Shown piece by piece: positions 62,298-64,000 of a DNA stretch of 64,000 nucleotides (its first letter is position 1; the number at the start of each line of letters is the position of its first letter). The notes beneath the pieces are model-generated. The model was given only the letters and a program-made list of their open reading frames with translations. It did no database searches and was not told the DNA's origin. Source of the DNA: Algoriphagus algorifonticola (GTDB lineage: Bacteria > Bacteroidota > Bacteroidia > Cytophagales > Cyclobacteriaceae). The translations under genes were made by a program, and so were the position numbers. Location of the stretch: positions 159,983 through 223,982 of the forward strand of contig NZ_VLOG01000039.1 of assembly GCF_007655305.1 (NCBI RefSeq), in the 5' to 3' direction.

Positions 62298-63442
62298 TTA
62301 CACCAAAGGAAATAAAGGACAAAACCGAAAGAAAGTACATTTCATTTCTTCAATCTTTGGTTGAACAGCGACCTTTTGAGAAATTGGTTATTCGTGGCGA
62401 TAAGTCGTACACCAAATCTTCACTGTCGGAATTTGAAAGAGAAATTCAACAAATTCATAGCCATTCAAAAGGAAAAAAGGGTTTTGGCTATACATTGGAC
62501 TTTCAAAAAGTAAAGACAAAGTTTTTAGGAGTTCAAGATTTGCCAATTTCAATTTACTTTGACAATGAAAAAGATTTTTTGAAATTCTTAGGTAAAGAGT
62601 ATGAAGTAGATTCTTTCAAATCAAATATTGAGATAATCCTTCGGGAATTCCCTGAACTCAAAGATTGGATAATTAAAAATCCTAAAAAGGTTATTGACAA
62701 TGCGAACGAATGGATAAACATTTTGCAAGTGTGTCAATACTTCAAACAAAATCCAAAACCAAATTTCTACATCAGAGAATTGCCGGTTAAAGTTCACACA
62801 AAATTTGTCGAGAGAAATAAAAGCATCATCAGGGAACTACTAGATGTTCTAATCTCGGAACACGTAAAAAGTGAAGAAAAAGAATTTGAAAATAGGTTTA
62901 ATTTAAAATACGCTGAACCCCAAATTCGGTTTAAAGTTCTTGACAAAACAATATCGGACAGATTTTTTTCGGGTATTGATGATATTGCAATTCCAGTTAG
63001 CCAATTTGAAAAATTGGATTTACCAATCTTTAAAGTATTGGTCGTAGAAAACAAGACAACACTTTACACCACTTTGACACTTCCAAAAATGAATGACACC
63101 ATTGCAATTTTTGGTAGTGGATTTAGTGTTTTCAATCTTAAAAATGTGCGTTGGTTTGACAATCTTAAATTACTTTATTGGGGCGACATAGATGTTCAAG
63201 GTTTTGAAATTCTTTCGCAATTCAGGACTTACTTTCCGCAGACAAGAAGTGTATTAATGGACAAACAAACCTTTGACAATTTTTTTGAAGACGATAATGG
63301 AACACCGACAAACATTTCAACGAAACTTACCTTGACAGACGAAGAACAACTGCTTTACGACATTTTGAAAACAAACAATTGGAGACTTGAACAAGAGAAA
63401 ATCCCATTAGAATATGTAAACAAATACTTTGACAATGAATAA
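62294..63442 (+). CDS. jetD: Wadjet nuclease subunit JetD (DUF3322-DUF2220 Toprim)
   Basis: A 382-residue protein with an N-terminal DUF3322 arm (about 1-200) and a C-terminal DUF2220/Toprim domain. The metal residues are Glu252 (VVENKTT) and Asp298/Asp300 (YWGDIDVQGFEIL), all present, so the nuclease should be active. JetD cuts plasmid DNA held by the JetABC loop extruder. The ATG overlaps the jetC stop by 4 bp. It is the last gene of the operon; structured repeat sequence starts within 20 bp of its stop. Confidence 0.93.
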   Translation: MITPKEIKDKTERKYISFLQSLVEQRPFEKLVIRGDKSYTKSSLSEFEREIQQIHSHSKGKKGFGYTLDFQKVKTKFLGVQDLPISIYFDNEKDFLKFLGKEYEVDSFKSNIEIILREFPELKDWIIKNPKKVIDNANEWINILQVCQYFKQNPKPNFYIRELPVKVHTKFVERNKSIIRELLDVLISEHVKSEEKEFENRFNLKYAEPQIRFKVLDKTISDRFFSGIDDIAIPVSQFEKLDLPIFKVLVVENKTTLYTTLTLPKMNDTIAIFGSGFSVFNLKNVRWFDNLKLLYWGDIDVQGFEILSQFRTYFPQTRSVLMDKQTFDNFFEDDNGTPTNISTKLTLTDEEQLLYDILKTNNWRLEQEKIPLEYVNKYFDNE

Positions 63443-63459
63443 CCCAACCCTTCAAAGCC

Positions 63460-63518
63460 ACACACATTGCCAAGTCGCACCAGCCGACCCGCAATCCAAA
63501 ACTTGGCAAAGAGTGTGT
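63460..63518. repeat. Structured module directly after jetD
   Basis: ACACAC (63460-63465) and TTGCCAAG (63467-63474) pair with CTTGGCAA (63502-63509) and GTGTGT (63513-63518). The loop holds CGACCCGCAATCCAAAAC, similar to the module before jetA. It probably also acts as the end of the jet transcript, but no U-run follows. Confidence 0.5.
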
Positions 63519-63574
63519 CTGCCCCACCGCACAACGGACAGACAATTAGGACGAAAAAGAGAACAACGAAACGC

Positions 63575-63700
63575 TAACAGCGTGTATGTGGCAATAGCGG
63601 GTGAAGTGGTAAATCGAAGGTCTGTGCTTCTAAGAAACTTTGTGCCAAACGGAAAGGTAAGTGCTTCTAATCCGCTACTGCACATACACGCAAACCGTTA
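63575..63700. repeat. 126-bp inverted-repeat element downstream of Wadjet
   Basis: TAAC (63575) and GTTA (63697) flank perfect 10-bp arms CGTGTATGTG (63581-63590) and CACATACACG (63681-63690), continued by GCAATAGCGG / CCGCTACTGC with one mismatch and a small bulge. Inside, GTGCTTCTAA occurs twice as a direct repeat (63624-63633, 63661-63670). An open frame across the area (63429-63836) looks non-coding. It resembles foldable cassette ends seen, to my recollection, around accessory genes in Bacteroidota. Confidence 0.6.
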
Positions 63701-63784
63701 TTATTCCCCTAATTCAATCCTTTATTTCTTTAACTCCGGTCCCGTCGCTCACAGTGACGGGGACTTTAGAACCAATCAAAAACC

Positions 63785-64000
63785 TTATTTAAAAGCCGGA
63801 ATCCCGGTAATTTCATTACCTAATATCAGCAAGTGAATATCATGGGTGCCTTCATAGGTAATCACAGATTCTAGGTTCATCATGTGTCTCATGATAGGGT
63901 ATTCACCGGTGATTCCCATTCCTCCATGAATTTGTCTGGCTTCACGGGCTATATGAAGCGCCATATCCACATTGTTGCGCTTGGCCATGGAGATATGCAC
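63785..64000 (-). CDS. Glutaryl-CoA dehydrogenase-like protein, C-terminal fragment
   Basis: The last 71 codons of a minus-strand gene whose start lies beyond the window. The sequence [19 protein letters not shown] and [18 protein letters not shown] is the C-terminal acyl-CoA dehydrogenase domain; YEGTHDIH places the catalytic Glu, and [13 protein letters not shown] with ILGNEITGI is closest to glutaryl-CoA dehydrogenases that decarboxylate glutaryl-CoA in lysine/tryptophan degradation. It contrasts with the ACAD at 45781, which has Asp at that position. It ends about 85 bp from the Wadjet-side repeat, so the Wadjet cassette sits next to a core gene. Confidence 0.85.
   Translation of the reverse strand: MHISMAKRNNVDMALHIAREARQIHGGMGITGEYPIMRHMMNLESVITYEGTHDIHLLILGNEITGIPAFK

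Noticed and set aside
63429..63836. 135-codon plus-strand open frame after jetD
   Set aside because: It crosses both inverted-repeat modules, has odd composition (many Thr/His/Gln/Arg) and no domain or plausible start; it is repeat sequence, not a gene.

Overview
The window looks like a chromosomal segment of a member of the Bacteroidota, most likely Cytophagales (Cyclobacteriaceae/Algoriphagus-like). The reasons are moderate-to-low GC, signal peptides ending in Q after A/G/S, two proteins that appear to end in T9SS sorting domains, many Bacteroidota-type families (DUF2911, DUF1573, ThuA-like, PIG-L/ThuA-like fusion, 7TMR-DISM hybrid kinase), SD-poor gene starts and short dispersed inverted repeats in intergenic regions. 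No tRNA, rRNA, CRISPR array, transposase or phage gene was seen. Genus is an inference from style, not from a marker search.

Layout. 1-9 kb: the end of a sialate O-acetylesterase, an alpha/beta hydrolase, lipoprotein and small barrel-like genes (a tandem pair), a DJ-1/PfpI protein, a serine hydrolase, an FAD oxidoreductase and a ThuA-like protein. A terminator-ended structured RNA candidate lies at about 4.39-4.58 kb. 9-17 kb: an extended SDR-like protein, an aldo/keto reductase, a TrpF-like barrel without the usual cysteine, a lipoprotein overlapping a T9SS subtilase, rpe and envelope genes. 17.5-27 kb: gyrA, a periplasmic TPR protein, a PagL-like lipid A deacylase, a PIG-L deacetylase, an overlooked 34-codon membrane ORF and a sodium:solute symporter. 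27-31.6 kb: DUF2911 protein, hydroxyacid dehydrogenase, universal stress protein, TPR protein and holA.

31.6-41.3 kb is one long co-directional envelope block: a 995-aa TPR protein, a plug-less outer-membrane barrel, a SPOR membrane protein, ExbB, ExbD and a TonB/TolA-like transducer, then folC and trmB. A hybrid histidine kinase faces it. 43.9-47.8 kb is a four-gene minus-strand acyl-CoA operon (SDR, ACAD10/11-like dehydrogenase, APH-type kinase, 3-hydroxyacyl-CoA dehydrogenase). Its make-up resembles the levulinate/4-hydroxyacid (lva) pathway. It is divergent from an MDR-family reductase across an intergenic region with a perfect 20-bp palindrome. 49-56 kb holds a small acidic protein, trpS, a DUF1573 protein and a very large secreted metallophosphoesterase-like protein with substituted active-site motifs.

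56.9-63.4 kb is a complete, intact type I Wadjet (JetABCD) anti-plasmid SMC system in four overlapping genes, visibly more AT-rich than its neighbours and flanked on both sides by structured inverted-repeat modules that look like cassette borders. The right edge is the C-terminus of a glutaryl-CoA-dehydrogenase-like protein. Three copies of a 140-bp-class inverted-repeat element (11.8, 50.0 and 56.2 kb) are the main dispersed repeat.
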